Shown: one piece after another, positions 16,755 through 26,887 of the stretch
Layout of the letters: every line of letters starts with the position of its first letter
How positions within the stretch are numbered: the stretch's first letter is position 1
NCBI GenBank assembly: GCA_945860355.1
Contig: CAMARB010000005.1
Location: 1 to 55,262, forward strand
Length of the DNA: 55,262 nucleotides
Direction: 5' to 3'
From: Chthoniobacter flavus
GTDB taxonomy: Bacteria; Verrucomicrobiota; Verrucomicrobiia; Chthoniobacterales; Chthoniobacteraceae
Notes under the pieces: generated by a model
Databases searched by the model: none
Seen by the model: only the letters and a program-made list of their open reading frames with translations
What the model was told of the DNA's origin: nothing
Position numbers and translations under genes: made by a program

Positions 16755-17323
16755 TCCGGAAAACCGGCCCCAGCGGGCCGCAGGAACGCCACCTCCGTGG
16801 CCCCGTAACGTTTCTGGCGGAAACATTCCCAGCGATCCCGAAGTGCCAGTTTCGCGCCGGGTTTGTGCTCGAGCACAAAAAGACCGTCCGGAGCGAGGGC
16901 GTTGAGAAGGGAATCGCAGGACAAGAGTTCGGGAGTGAAATCGCGGTCCCCGGGCTGTTTGGCGTACGGGGGATCGGCCAGGATGAGATCGAACGCTTGG
17001 GGCGCGGCGAACTTGTCGAGGTAGCGGAACACGTCGAACTGATGGACTGTGCCGCCCTGAACCCCGGTTTTGGCCAGGTTGCGCTCGATGACAGCCGTCG
17101 CGCGGCCGTCGCTTTCCACAAACGCGGCGGAAGCGGCGCCCCGGCTCAACGCCTCAATCCCCAGGCTGCCGCACCCGGCGAACAGGTCCATGACCCGGGC
17201 CCCCTGGATGAACTCGCCCAAGCTCGAATAGATGGCGCTTTTGACGACGTCCATCGTGGGGCGGAGATCGGTTTTTGGGGTGAAAAGGGGGATGCCCCCG
17301 GCGGAACCTGCAACAACTCTCAT
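16751..17323 (-). CDS. rsmD: 16S rRNA (guanine-966-N2)-methyltransferase
   Basis: 190 residues, usual length for the family. Methylates G966 of 16S rRNA in the 30S subunit using AdoMet. Seen: N-terminal RVVAGSAGGIPL start typical of RsmD, DLRPTMDVVKSAIYSSL, AdoMet motif I VMDLFAGCGSLGIEALSRGA (residues about 44-63), acidic post-I VESD, and catalytic motif IV LADPPYAK near residue 116. Overlaps by ATGA with the AsmA-like gene upstream and waaA downstream, so the three are translated as one unit. Confidence 0.92.
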   Translation of the reverse strand: MRVVAGSAGGIPLFTPKTDLRPTMDVVKSAIYSSLGEFIQGARVMDLFAGCGSLGIEALSRGAASAAFVESDGRATAVIERNLAKTGVQGGTVHQFDVFRYLDKFAAPQAFDLILADPPYAKQPGDRDFTPELLSCDSLLNALAPDGLFVLEHKPGAKLALRDRWECFRQKRYGATEVAFLRPAGAGFPE

Positions 17324-18771
17324 GGAAAAACAGAAGGGGCGGGCGCGGGCTCCTGGGGGGGCTGGGTCGGCTGGGCCGCGGGCGTTTTTTTCTTTTTCTT
17401 GGAATCGTCGTCCTTCTTTTTCTTCGAGCCGAACAGGCTGGAGACAAGGTTTTCGAACTGGTCGCCGAGTTTTTTGCCGACGAGTTTCTCGGCCAGATCG
17501 GTTTTGGGACGGTCGGTGCGGCCTGAGACTTTGAAGTCGATGAACGCCAAGCCGGGCGGCTCGGGCTGGGAGAGGGAATCGCGGAGGAACCCGGGCATTT
17601 TTTTGACCAGCCCCTCCTGGAGCGCCAACCGGGCGTCGAGCCCGAGTTTGCCGTCAAACCGGACCGCCCCGGCGGCGGTGAGTTTCACCTCCAATGCCTC
17701 CAGGAGCAGTTCGTCCACGGTGACTCGCTCCTCCCCGAGACGGAAAGCGGCCCGGGCGGTCTTGAGCTTGAGAGTGGAGAGTTCGTCGATCTGGAGGACC
17801 TGGCCGAGGGTTTGAAAGAAGTCGAGCTGGCGGAACTGGCCGTCCTGGAGAGAGCAGACGCCGCTGCCCTCGAGCCGCTGGATTTGGTCCATTCGCCCCC
17901 GCAAATCGATTTGGCCGCGCAGCAATCCGGCGGCCTGGCCCGGGTCCCATCCGGCTTCCGTGGTGAACCGGCCCAGGTTGACCTGATCAAAGCGCAGGCC
18001 CCCCGTGAACGGGCAGCCCCGTCCGCGGGCATCCGCCTGGAGCTGGCCTTTGAGGGTGCCGTCGGCCCAGCGCGTTTCCAGAGCCGGGAACTTGATTTGG
18101 GACGAGTCGAGTTCGAAAGGGCTGCGCAGGTCGCTGAGGAAAACCGACTCCCGCAGGGTCACCCGAGCCGCGGAGAGCTGGCCGTCGACACGGGCCGGCG
18201 CGGAAAACCGCCCGTCGATCTGCACCCCCTCACAGGCGGCGACCCGCACGCCCTTGGCATCAATCCATTCGACCGCCCCATCCAGCAACCGGACGTTCTC
18301 CAGCACGACCTTCAACCGTGGTGCCATGGGCTTCGGCGCTGCGGGTGTGTTTTCCTGGGCCACCTTGGCCACCGGAGACCGGGCAGGGAGTTCCCAGCGG
18401 CCCTTGGCGTTTTGCGGCCAAACCACCCTGGGCTGCTCCACGCGCAGCTCCGAAATCACCAGCCGCTTCTTGAGCAACGGCAAATACCGGTAGTGAGCGC
18501 TCAGACTGCGGGCCTCGACAAAAGGGGCGCTATTGGGGCTTGCAGAGTCGCCCGAGGAGACCGAGATGCCATGGACACGGATACTCCCCCAAGGGCTGAC
18601 CGCGGTGGAGGTGATCGTGAGCGGCAGTTTGAGGGTTTTGGCGAGCTCCTCCTGGATCCGGGCCTGGGTGCCCGGGGATTGGAGGTAAAGATTGGCGCCC
18701 ACCATCAACATCCCGCCGATCGAGGCCGTTGTAGCCAGCAGGATGAGAATAGCCTTGGAAACTCGATTCAC
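17320..18771 (-). CDS. AsmA-like membrane-anchored protein
   Basis: 483 residues. One N-terminal membrane helix (AILILLATTASIGGMLMVGA, about 8-27) followed by a long periplasmic region of beta-strands. AsmA/DUF748-type features are the opening LTITSTAVSPWGSIRVHGIS, repeated short strands with L-x-x-G-x-V-E-W turns, and a C-terminal AsmA-like part (VDELLLEALEVKLTAAGAVR, then DFKVSGRTDRPKTD). The far C-terminus is a Lys- and Pro-rich tail (KKKKDDDSKKKKK, then AAQPTQPPQEPAPAP) that should be disordered. AsmA relatives help move phospholipid or affect outer-membrane assembly, which fits its place at the head of the waaA operon. Exact role unknown. Confidence 0.7.
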   Translation of the reverse strand: MNRVSKAILILLATTASIGGMLMVGANLYLQSPGTQARIQEELAKTLKLPLTITSTAVSPWGSIRVHGISVSSGDSASPNSAPFVEARSLSAHYRYLPLLKKRLVISELRVEQPRVVWPQNAKGRWELPARSPVAKVAQENTPAAPKPMAPRLKVVLENVRLLDGAVEWIDAKGVRVAACEGVQIDGRFSAPARVDGQLSAARVTLRESVFLSDLRSPFELDSSQIKFPALETRWADGTLKGQLQADARGRGCPFTGGLRFDQVNLGRFTTEAGWDPGQAAGLLRGQIDLRGRMDQIQRLEGSGVCSLQDGQFRQLDFFQTLGQVLQIDELSTLKLKTARAAFRLGEERVTVDELLLEALEVKLTAAGAVRFDGKLGLDARLALQEGLVKKMPGFLRDSLSQPEPPGLAFIDFKVSGRTDRPKTDLAEKLVGKKLGDQFENLVSSLFGSKKKKDDDSKKKKKTPAAQPTQPPQEPAPAPSVFP

Positions 18772-18827
18772 GGCGCAGAAGTTACGCGCCGACTTTGGAA
18801 AGAAAAGGCCGAATCGCCCACGCCGAC

Positions 18828-19682
18828 ATGGAGGAAATCCCCGTTATTTTAAACCCCGCAGCGCGCAGCGAGAAGGCCCGGAAAGCCTGGGCTCAAATCG
18901 AGCGTCTGCCCGGATGCAGGATCCAGCCGACCGCCGGAGTGGGCGATGCCCGGGCGCTCGCCCAACGGGCGGTGGCGGAGGGTTACCGCACACTGGTCGC
19001 CGCGGGCGGCGACGGCACGGTCAACGACGTGGTCAACGGAATCGCGGGCAGCGGCGCGACCCTGGGGGTGTTGCCGGTGGGAACCATGAACGTGTTCGCC
19101 GCCGAACTGGGCATTCCCTCGCAGCTCGAGCGGGCCTGGGACGTCATCCGCGCTGGCCACACCCGGTCGGTGGATCTGGGCCAGGCCAACGAGCAGTATT
19201 TCGTGCAACTCGCCGGGGTCGGCCTGGACGCGCAGATCGTGGAAGCCACCTCCTGGGAGGCCAAAAAAAGCCTGGGGCCGCTGAGTTACCTCATTTCGGC
19301 GGCGCATGTCGCCTCGCGCAAACCGCCCCTGCTACGGGTTGAAACGTCGGAGGGACAGTATGAGGGAGCGTTTGTGCTGGTGGGGAACGGCCGTTACTAC
19401 GGCGGACCCGTGACTTTTTTCAACGAAGCGCGGCTTGATGACGGCAAACTCGACGTGCTGATTTTCAAGAACCTCGGCTACCTGGATCTGGCGCGGTATC
19501 TGGGCAGTGTGCTCATGAGGCGGCACACGCGGTTGCCGGACGTGGAGTATTTCCAGACCACCGAGGCGCGGGTTCACAGCGTGGACGGCGTGCCGGTGGA
19601 AGTGGACGGCGAGGTGACGGGCAATCTGCCGGTGACGTTTCGGATTGCGGAATCCAAACTCAGCGTGCTGGTGCCGGGTTGA
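18828..19682 (+). CDS. Diacylglycerol/lipid kinase family protein (YegS/DagK-like)
   Basis: 284 residues. The DAGK catalytic N-terminal domain shows the ATP-binding motif AAGGDGTVNDVVNGIAG (residues about 59-75) and VLPVGTMNVFAAELG; conserved later motifs are GVGLDAQIVEAT, VLVGNGRYYGG and DDGKLDVLIF. These enzymes phosphorylate diacylglycerol or related lipids at the inner membrane. Start ATG 18828 gives the normal MEEIPVILNPAA opening; the in-frame TTG at 18795 is less likely. It is divergent from the AsmA-like gene, 57 bases away. Confidence 0.85.
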   Translation: MEEIPVILNPAARSEKARKAWAQIERLPGCRIQPTAGVGDARALAQRAVAEGYRTLVAAGGDGTVNDVVNGIAGSGATLGVLPVGTMNVFAAELGIPSQLERAWDVIRAGHTRSVDLGQANEQYFVQLAGVGLDAQIVEATSWEAKKSLGPLSYLISAAHVASRKPPLLRVETSEGQYEGAFVLVGNGRYYGGPVTFFNEARLDDGKLDVLIFKNLGYLDLARYLGSVLMRRHTRLPDVEYFQTTEARVHSVDGVPVEVDGEVTGNLPVTFRIAESKLSVLVPG

Positions 19683-19798
19683 CCCCGGGCTCGAGCGTGG
19701 GGGCGCGGGGTGCCGCGCGGCGAAAGGGCCCGGAGCCGGGCCTGCGGGCGATTGTCATTTTACAACGTACCCGCTCGGACTTACTTTAAAGAACCCCC

Positions 19799-20653
19799 AT
19801 GCGTCGTTCCCGCCGCCAAACACCGTCGCTCCGACCCGGTTGGGGTCCGGCGCCGCCCAGCGCCACCGCGGTGCTGCTGGGCATCCTCGGCACGGGATGG
19901 GTGGCCCAGTGCGTCCTGGCGTTGATCCCGACCACGGGCTTGGCTGAAGGCCATTCTTATCCCGAGCTCCTGGGGCTCCACGCAGACGGCTTGGCCGCGG
20001 GACGGCTCTGGCAGCTGTTCACGTTTCCTCTGGCAGGTGCCAGCCTTTTTGAGGCGGTGCCCGCGTTCGCACTGCTCGCGTTGTTCGGACGCGCCTTTGA
20101 AAAACTGGTGGGCCGCTGGCACTTGGCCGGTGTTTACCTTGCGGGCAGCCTGCTGGCGGGGTTGGTCCACTGGAAAGTGCAACCGGACCTTCCGCTGCTG
20201 GGGGCCTGCGCCGGCGCGGCCGCCGTGCTTGCGGCCTACTCAACGGTTTTCGCCGGATGGCGGCTCCCGTGGGCGGGGTTCCTAGCAGTCCGTCTTCCGG
20301 CGGCTTCCGTGGCGGCGCTTTTTGTGGGCTGCGGCGCGGCGCTCTGGTGGCTGTGGCCCTCCCAGTTCACGCCGCCCGGAGCGCTCTGCGCGGGGGCATT
20401 TTGCGGGTGGATCTATGCCCGCGTTTTGGGCTTCGGCAGACCGCTCCCCTACCAGCGGCTCCTCTCAGAGCGGCGGGACCGAGCTCTGCGACTGGAGAAC
20501 ATGGGCGCGGCGGAGTTTGTCCGGGATCAAATTGACCCGATTTTGGAAAAGATCTCCAGGGAGGGCGTCCACCGACTGACCCGGGCGGAGCGGAAAACCT
20601 TGGAACGGGGGCGGGACAAACTCGCTCAAGCCCCCCGATCGGAATCGCCCTGA
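19799..20653 (+). CDS. Rhomboid-fold membrane protein lacking the catalytic dyad
   Basis: 284 residues with six predicted membrane helices in about residues 20-215, arranged like bacterial rhomboids: W-Q-L-F-T-F-P in the L1 region (WRLF/WQLFT is a rhomboid hallmark), then LLGACAGAAAVLAAY, where GxSG is expected. Cys137 stands at the catalytic Ser position. The helix that should carry the catalytic His reads ALCAGAFCGWIYARVLG, with Leu196 there. The C-terminal soluble tail (DPILEKISREGVHRLTRAER, about 246-265) is the short helical module often attached to PVC and Bacteroidetes rhomboids. Probably a membrane pseudoprotease or chaperone-like protein. A terminator-like hairpin follows the stop. 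Confidence 0.7.
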   Translation: MRRSRRQTPSLRPGWGPAPPSATAVLLGILGTGWVAQCVLALIPTTGLAEGHSYPELLGLHADGLAAGRLWQLFTFPLAGASLFEAVPAFALLALFGRAFEKLVGRWHLAGVYLAGSLLAGLVHWKVQPDLPLLGACAGAAAVLAAYSTVFAGWRLPWAGFLAVRLPAASVAALFVGCGAALWWLWPSQFTPPGALCAGAFCGWIYARVLGFGRPLPYQRLLSERRDRALRLENMGAAEFVRDQIDPILEKISREGVHRLTRAERKTLERGRDKLAQAPRSESP

Positions 20654-20718
20654 GCGGCGCCGCCCGGGCGGCGCCGACACAAACGTCTGCGGGTGCCGGC
20701 GGGCGCATCAAAAAATGA

Positions 20719-20748
20719 GGCCGGACCGAGTCATAACCCGGTCCGGCC
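20719..20748. terminator. Bidirectional terminator-like hairpin
   Basis: GGCCGGACCG (20719-20728) and CGGTCCGGCC (20739-20748) are a perfect 10 bp inverted repeat with a 10-base loop, placed between the convergent rhomboid-like and HTH-like genes. Upstream AAAAAAT gives a T-rich tail when read on the minus strand, so it can end transcription of the small gene from the right; on the plus strand the tail is weak. Confidence 0.7.
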
Positions 20749-20792
20749 CGCTGAGGGGGACATCTAGGAAACGCCGTCCTGCGGCGGCGCGA

Positions 20793-21179
20793 TCACACCG
20801 TGCGCTCGACGAGTTTTTGCACGGCGCGCAGGCGCTCTTTTTCGTCGAGCCGGGTGCAACGCGATTCCGCAAATTCGAGCAAAGTGAGCATCGTGTTGGC
20901 GAGTTGGAGAGCGCGTTTGGCTCTTCCGCGAACGCCGTCAATCGGGGCCATGGCGCGCAGCCCTGCGGCCGTGCGAACGGCCTCATAGTTGAATGCCAGC
21001 CATTCGATCATGCCGGCCTGACTGAGTCGGCCGCCGGAGGTTTCGCATCCCAGGTCGATGCAGAGACGGATAAACGCCGGGCTGACCCGGGCGTGCAGGC
21101 TCAACTCCTCGATCGTGAGCGGTGTGTCATCGTGCGGACGGGAGGAGGAACGCGGAGGCCGCTCGGAAGAATCATCCAT
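20793..21179 (-). CDS. Small HTH-like protein
   Basis: 128 residues if started at ATG 21179 (MDDSSERPPRSSSRPHDD). Residues about 20-60 (LTIEELSLHARVSPAFIRLC) resemble the MerR-type helix-turn-helix opening, also seen in CbpM-like chaperone modulators: LT-x-EEL followed by V-x-x-x-F-I-x-x-x-x-x-L-G. The rest is helical (RAKRALQLANTMLTLLEFAE). No function can be named; DNA or protein binding is possible. It is the only gene between the rhomboid-like gene and nrdA and lies on the nrdA strand. A hairpin GTTTTC-GCGA-GAAAAC (21226-21241) sits 47 bases upstream and could be an operator. Confidence 0.5.
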   Translation of the reverse strand: MDDSSERPPRSSSRPHDDTPLTIEELSLHARVSPAFIRLCIDLGCETSGGRLSQAGMIEWLAFNYEAVRTAAGLRAMAPIDGVRGRAKRALQLANTMLTLLEFAESRCTRLDEKERLRAVQKLVERTV

Positions 21180-21276
21180 GGATCCCGTAAAGAGCAAAGA
21201 GCGGACCCGCCGATGTGAATCCCGTGTTTTCGCGAGAAAACAGCGAGAATGACGTCCGTTTTCTCTCAAAAAGAAA

Positions 21277-21310
21277 AATGCGCCGTCTTTTTTGGAAAAG
21301 ACGGCGCATT
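21277..21310 (-). terminator. Intrinsic terminator of nrdA
   Basis: AATGCGCCGTCTTTT (21277-21291) and AAAAGACGGCGCATT (21296-21310) form a perfect 15 bp stem with a four-base loop. On the minus strand the tail reads TTTTCTTTTT, a textbook U-rich end, 40 bases after the nrdA stop. Confidence 0.92.
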
Positions 21311-21349
21311 GGCACGGCCTAAGCCGTGGAGCAAGAGGGCTTTGGGGTA

Positions 21350-24190
<2,841 letters not shown>

Positions 24191-24206
24191 GGAATACTCG
24201 GGAAAC

Positions 24207-25382
24207 TCAGATCAGATCATCTTCACTCGCGTTTTGCACACTGCCACTGGTCTGGTATTCGGTCACGCGGGTTTCAAAGAAGTTCTTCTCTTTCTTGAGG
24301 AAGATGACCTCATCAAGCCACAGAAAAGGGTTTTCCTTCACGTTGGAAAGCGTGGGCAGCCCGAGGCTGGCCAGCCGCCGGTCCGCGTTGTAGTCCACGT
24401 AACTCAGGAACTCGCCAAGGCTCATCCCCACGGCGTCCTCGGGCAGGCAGTCCCGGACAAACTCCTTCTCCAGCTCCACGCCTTCGGCCATGAACGCCAC
24501 GAGCTCCTCGCGGAACTCCGGGGTCCAGATGTCGGGGTTTTCTTTCACCAACTGCTCCAGCAAATACCGGCCCAGCGCGATGTGGTTGGACTCGTCGCGC
24601 AGGGTGTATTGGAACATCTGCCCGATCCCGGTCATTTTGTTCTGCCGATGGATCGAGAGGATCATCGCGAAAAGCGCGTAGAACTGCGTGCCCTCCATGA
24701 CCTGGGTGATTCCGAAGATGGCTTTCGCGAACTTCTGTTTGTCCACCGTCTGGGTCAAATCCATGCCCCGCTTGAGCTCGGGCATGTGACGCGTGATAAA
24801 CGCGTTCTTTTTGCGGATGCTGGGGATGTCCTGAAACTTGGCGGTCACCTCGTCGATGTCGATGTTGAGGCTGCCGATGATGTGGAGCAGGGAATCCATA
24901 TGGATGGATTCCTCGGCGATCTGCCGGAGGGAGGCGTGCTTGAGCTCCGCCGCCGTGAGGTTGTCCTCAATGACGTGGAGCACCGAGTCCCCCACAATGC
25001 CTTCCGCGGCCGAGAAATATCCCACCCCCATCTCGACGATCCAGCGCTCCTTCGGGGAGAGCGCGTCGGAGTTCCACTGGTTGCAGTCCTTGGTCATGTC
25101 GATGACGTCGGGCTCCCAGTGGTTGGCCTTCATCTGCTTATAAATCCGGTAGGCCTCGTGATACTTGAGGGGCAGCACGTTGAGCTCCGCGCTGCGTTCC
25201 CCGTTGATCACCCGCTTCCCGGCCATCCGGGCACGCGCCTTCTCTTTGTCCAGGCGGAAGGTTTTCTGGCCGATGGTGAACACGGCGTGATTGCCCTCCT
25301 CGCGCGCGCCGAATTCGGCGGAGATGTCGGAGGGAATGTCGAATTCGGCGGTTGGGTAAGATTCAAGAACGGCGGTGCTCAT
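24207..25382 (-). CDS. nrdB: Ribonucleoside-diphosphate reductase, small (beta) subunit, without radical tyrosine
   Basis: 391 residues, start ATG 25382 (MSTAVLESYPT). Houses the dinuclear metal centre that starts the radical reaction. Six carboxylate/His ligands can be placed by alignment to E. coli NrdB: Glu127 (SAAEGIVGD, where E. coli has Asp84), Glu158 and His161 (AEESIHMDSLLHII), Glu230 (QVMEGTQFYA), Glu264 and His267 (RDESNHIALG). The radical-tyrosine position, four residues after His161 in the E-x-x-H-x-x-x-Y pattern, is Leu165. Chlamydial class Ic proteins have Glu at the first ligand and Phe at this position and use a Mn/Fe centre. The C-terminus keeps the conserved FFETRVTEYQTSGS segment with the relay Tyr376. 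A cobalamin riboswitch lies in the leader. Confidence 0.93.
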   Translation of the reverse strand: MSTAVLESYPTAEFDIPSDISAEFGAREEGNHAVFTIGQKTFRLDKEKARARMAGKRVINGERSAELNVLPLKYHEAYRIYKQMKANHWEPDVIDMTKDCNQWNSDALSPKERWIVEMGVGYFSAAEGIVGDSVLHVIEDNLTAAELKHASLRQIAEESIHMDSLLHIIGSLNIDIDEVTAKFQDIPSIRKKNAFITRHMPELKRGMDLTQTVDKQKFAKAIFGITQVMEGTQFYALFAMILSIHRQNKMTGIGQMFQYTLRDESNHIALGRYLLEQLVKENPDIWTPEFREELVAFMAEGVELEKEFVRDCLPEDAVGMSLGEFLSYVDYNADRRLASLGLPTLSNVKENPFLWLDEVIFLKKEKNFFETRVTEYQTSGSVQNASEDDLI

Positions 25383-25658
25383 CAGGAATGGAGTGTGGGA
25401 TGGTGTGTGGATCGGACGCGCCCGCCACGGCGCGTTTACAGGGGCTGGCGGATGAAAAAGCAAAAATGCCTTCGCCTCACTTCCACCGCTGATTCCGCGG
25501 CGGCAGGAGTCCGAAGGCGCTGGACACTGCGGTCCCTTCACGGGTCCACAGGCCGAAACTGCTCCTCAGCATCCGTCCTGTCTTTGGCGAGACAGAACCA
25601 GCCTTCAAGAAGCCTTTTTTCCAGGCCGTCTCGGAGGCTTCGGTTTGGATTTTTACTT

Positions 25659-25830
25659 CTGCGAGCAGGTCTTCTGGCTTCGAGGTCATCCGATTCGCCT
25701 CCGCCTTCCCCGGGGCTTCGCTCCAGGTGGCTCAAATCTGAGGTTTCGTCTCTCGTTACAGCGGCGCAACCGCCCGGGATTCACACCCGGTTCCCTATTC
25801 TCCCCCGGGACAAACCAGGGGCACTCGCAG
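25659..25830 (-). promoter_or_regulatory. Cobalamin (B12) riboswitch upstream of nrdBA
   Basis: 172 nt aptamer on the minus strand. The closing stem P1 pairs CTGCGAG (25824-25830) with CTCGCAG (25659-25665). Conserved core elements in order are GTGCCCC, GGGAGAATAGGGAA, GGTGTGAATCCCGGGC, GCCGCTGTAACG and the B12 box AGCCAGAAGACCTGC (25665-25679). The nrdB start lies 276 nt downstream, leaving room for an expression platform; a GAAGCCT..AGGCTTC pair after the aptamer is one candidate but is not followed by a strong U run, so the mechanism is not clear. Expected effect is repression of nrdBA when cobalamin is present. Confidence 0.93.
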
Positions 25831-25877
25831 GAAAGCCCCTCCACCATATGTTGTGGAAGGGATAAGAACTATCGCAA

Positions 25878-25907
25878 CCAATAGTGGCGCTCGCTTCCCC
25901 ATGTCAA
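25878..25907 (-). promoter_or_regulatory. Sigma70-like promoter of the nrdBA leader
   Basis: Minus strand TTGACA (25902-25907) is an exact -35 box, followed after 18 bases by TATTGG (25878-25883) as a fair -10. Transcription would begin near 25870, about 40 nt before the cobalamin aptamer. The 240 bases from 25908 to scpA hold no other recognisable feature. Confidence 0.65.
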
Positions 25908-26147
25908 GGGTTCGAAAAGGAAGTTTCGCTTCTTTTTAAGGCATCCGCCCAAACCCCCGAAGGAAAGCGGCAGCCCCCCACTTCAGCCCCAGCAAAACCC
26001 CTCCCCTCCCGATGTCCCGCAGGGGGGTGAAGCCCGGCTCATGCCGCCCTCGGATGCCCCGGATCTCCGGGTCGGCGGCCGGACCGGGCATCTCGCTGAA
26101 CTCTCCTCTTTTCAATGCGCGCACCGGCCCCGTAGTCTGCGCGGCCC

Positions 26148-26861
26148 ATGTCCAGCGAATACAAAGTCAAACTCGAGGTCTTCGAAGGCCCCCTCGACCT
26201 GCTGCTTTACCTCATCAAAAAAGACGAGGTCGACGTGTACGACGTGTCGATTGAGAGGATCACGCAGCAGTATTTGGAGTTCATGGAAGCCTTCAAGGTG
26301 CTCGACCTTGAAGTGGCGGGCGAATTCGTGGTCATGGCCGCCAACCTCATCTACATCAAAAGCCGGAGCCTTCTGCCCGCGGCAGTGCAACCCCCGGACG
26401 AGGAAGCCGAGGAGGAGGATCCGCGATGGGAACTGGTGCGCCAGCTCGTAGAATACAAGAAATTCAAGGACGCCGCCGCGCAGCTCAGCCAGAAGGAGCT
26501 CGAGCAGTCCAAAATGTTCACCCGGCTGCCTGAGGTCGAGCCCGCCCCGGAACGGCCCCTGGGCGATGTGAGCGTGTTCGACCTCATCAACGCGTTTAAC
26601 GGGATTCTCAAACGGCTCAACCACCGGGAGGATCTCCGGGAGATCTTCGAGGAGAACTACACGGTGTCGGACAAGATCGATCTGATCATGAAAATGATGG
26701 CGAGCGAGGTGCCGTTGAAATTCACCGAGCTTTTTACCAGCGTGGCCTCGCGTGCGGAGATTGTAGTGACGTTCCTGGCGTTGCTGGAGCTCATCCGGCT
26801 CAAACAGATCAAGGCGGTGCAGGAAGACGCCTTTGGGGAAATCACGTTGCGATGCGCCTAG
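26148..26861 (+). CDS. scpA: Segregation and condensation protein A
   Basis: 237 residues. Kleisin subunit that bridges the heads of SMC and, with ScpB, forms the bacterial condensin acting on the chromosome. The N-terminal signature EVFEGPLDLLLYLIKKDEVD (residues about 9-28), the DLEVAGEFVVMAANLIYIKS segment and the C-terminal winged helix (VTFLALLELIRLKQIKAVQ, about 206-224) are all clear. First gene of a tight scpA-scpB-pheA unit, 26 bases before scpB. Confidence 0.95.
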   Translation: MSSEYKVKLEVFEGPLDLLLYLIKKDEVDVYDVSIERITQQYLEFMEAFKVLDLEVAGEFVVMAANLIYIKSRSLLPAAVQPPDEEAEEEDPRWELVRQLVEYKKFKDAAAQLSQKELEQSKMFTRLPEVEPAPERPLGDVSVFDLINAFNGILKRLNHREDLREIFEENYTVSDKIDLIMKMMASEVPLKFTELFTSVASRAEIVVTFLALLELIRLKQIKAVQEDAFGEITLRCA

Positions 26862-26887
26862 GCGCGGCGGAGTTTGTGTCTTGAATC

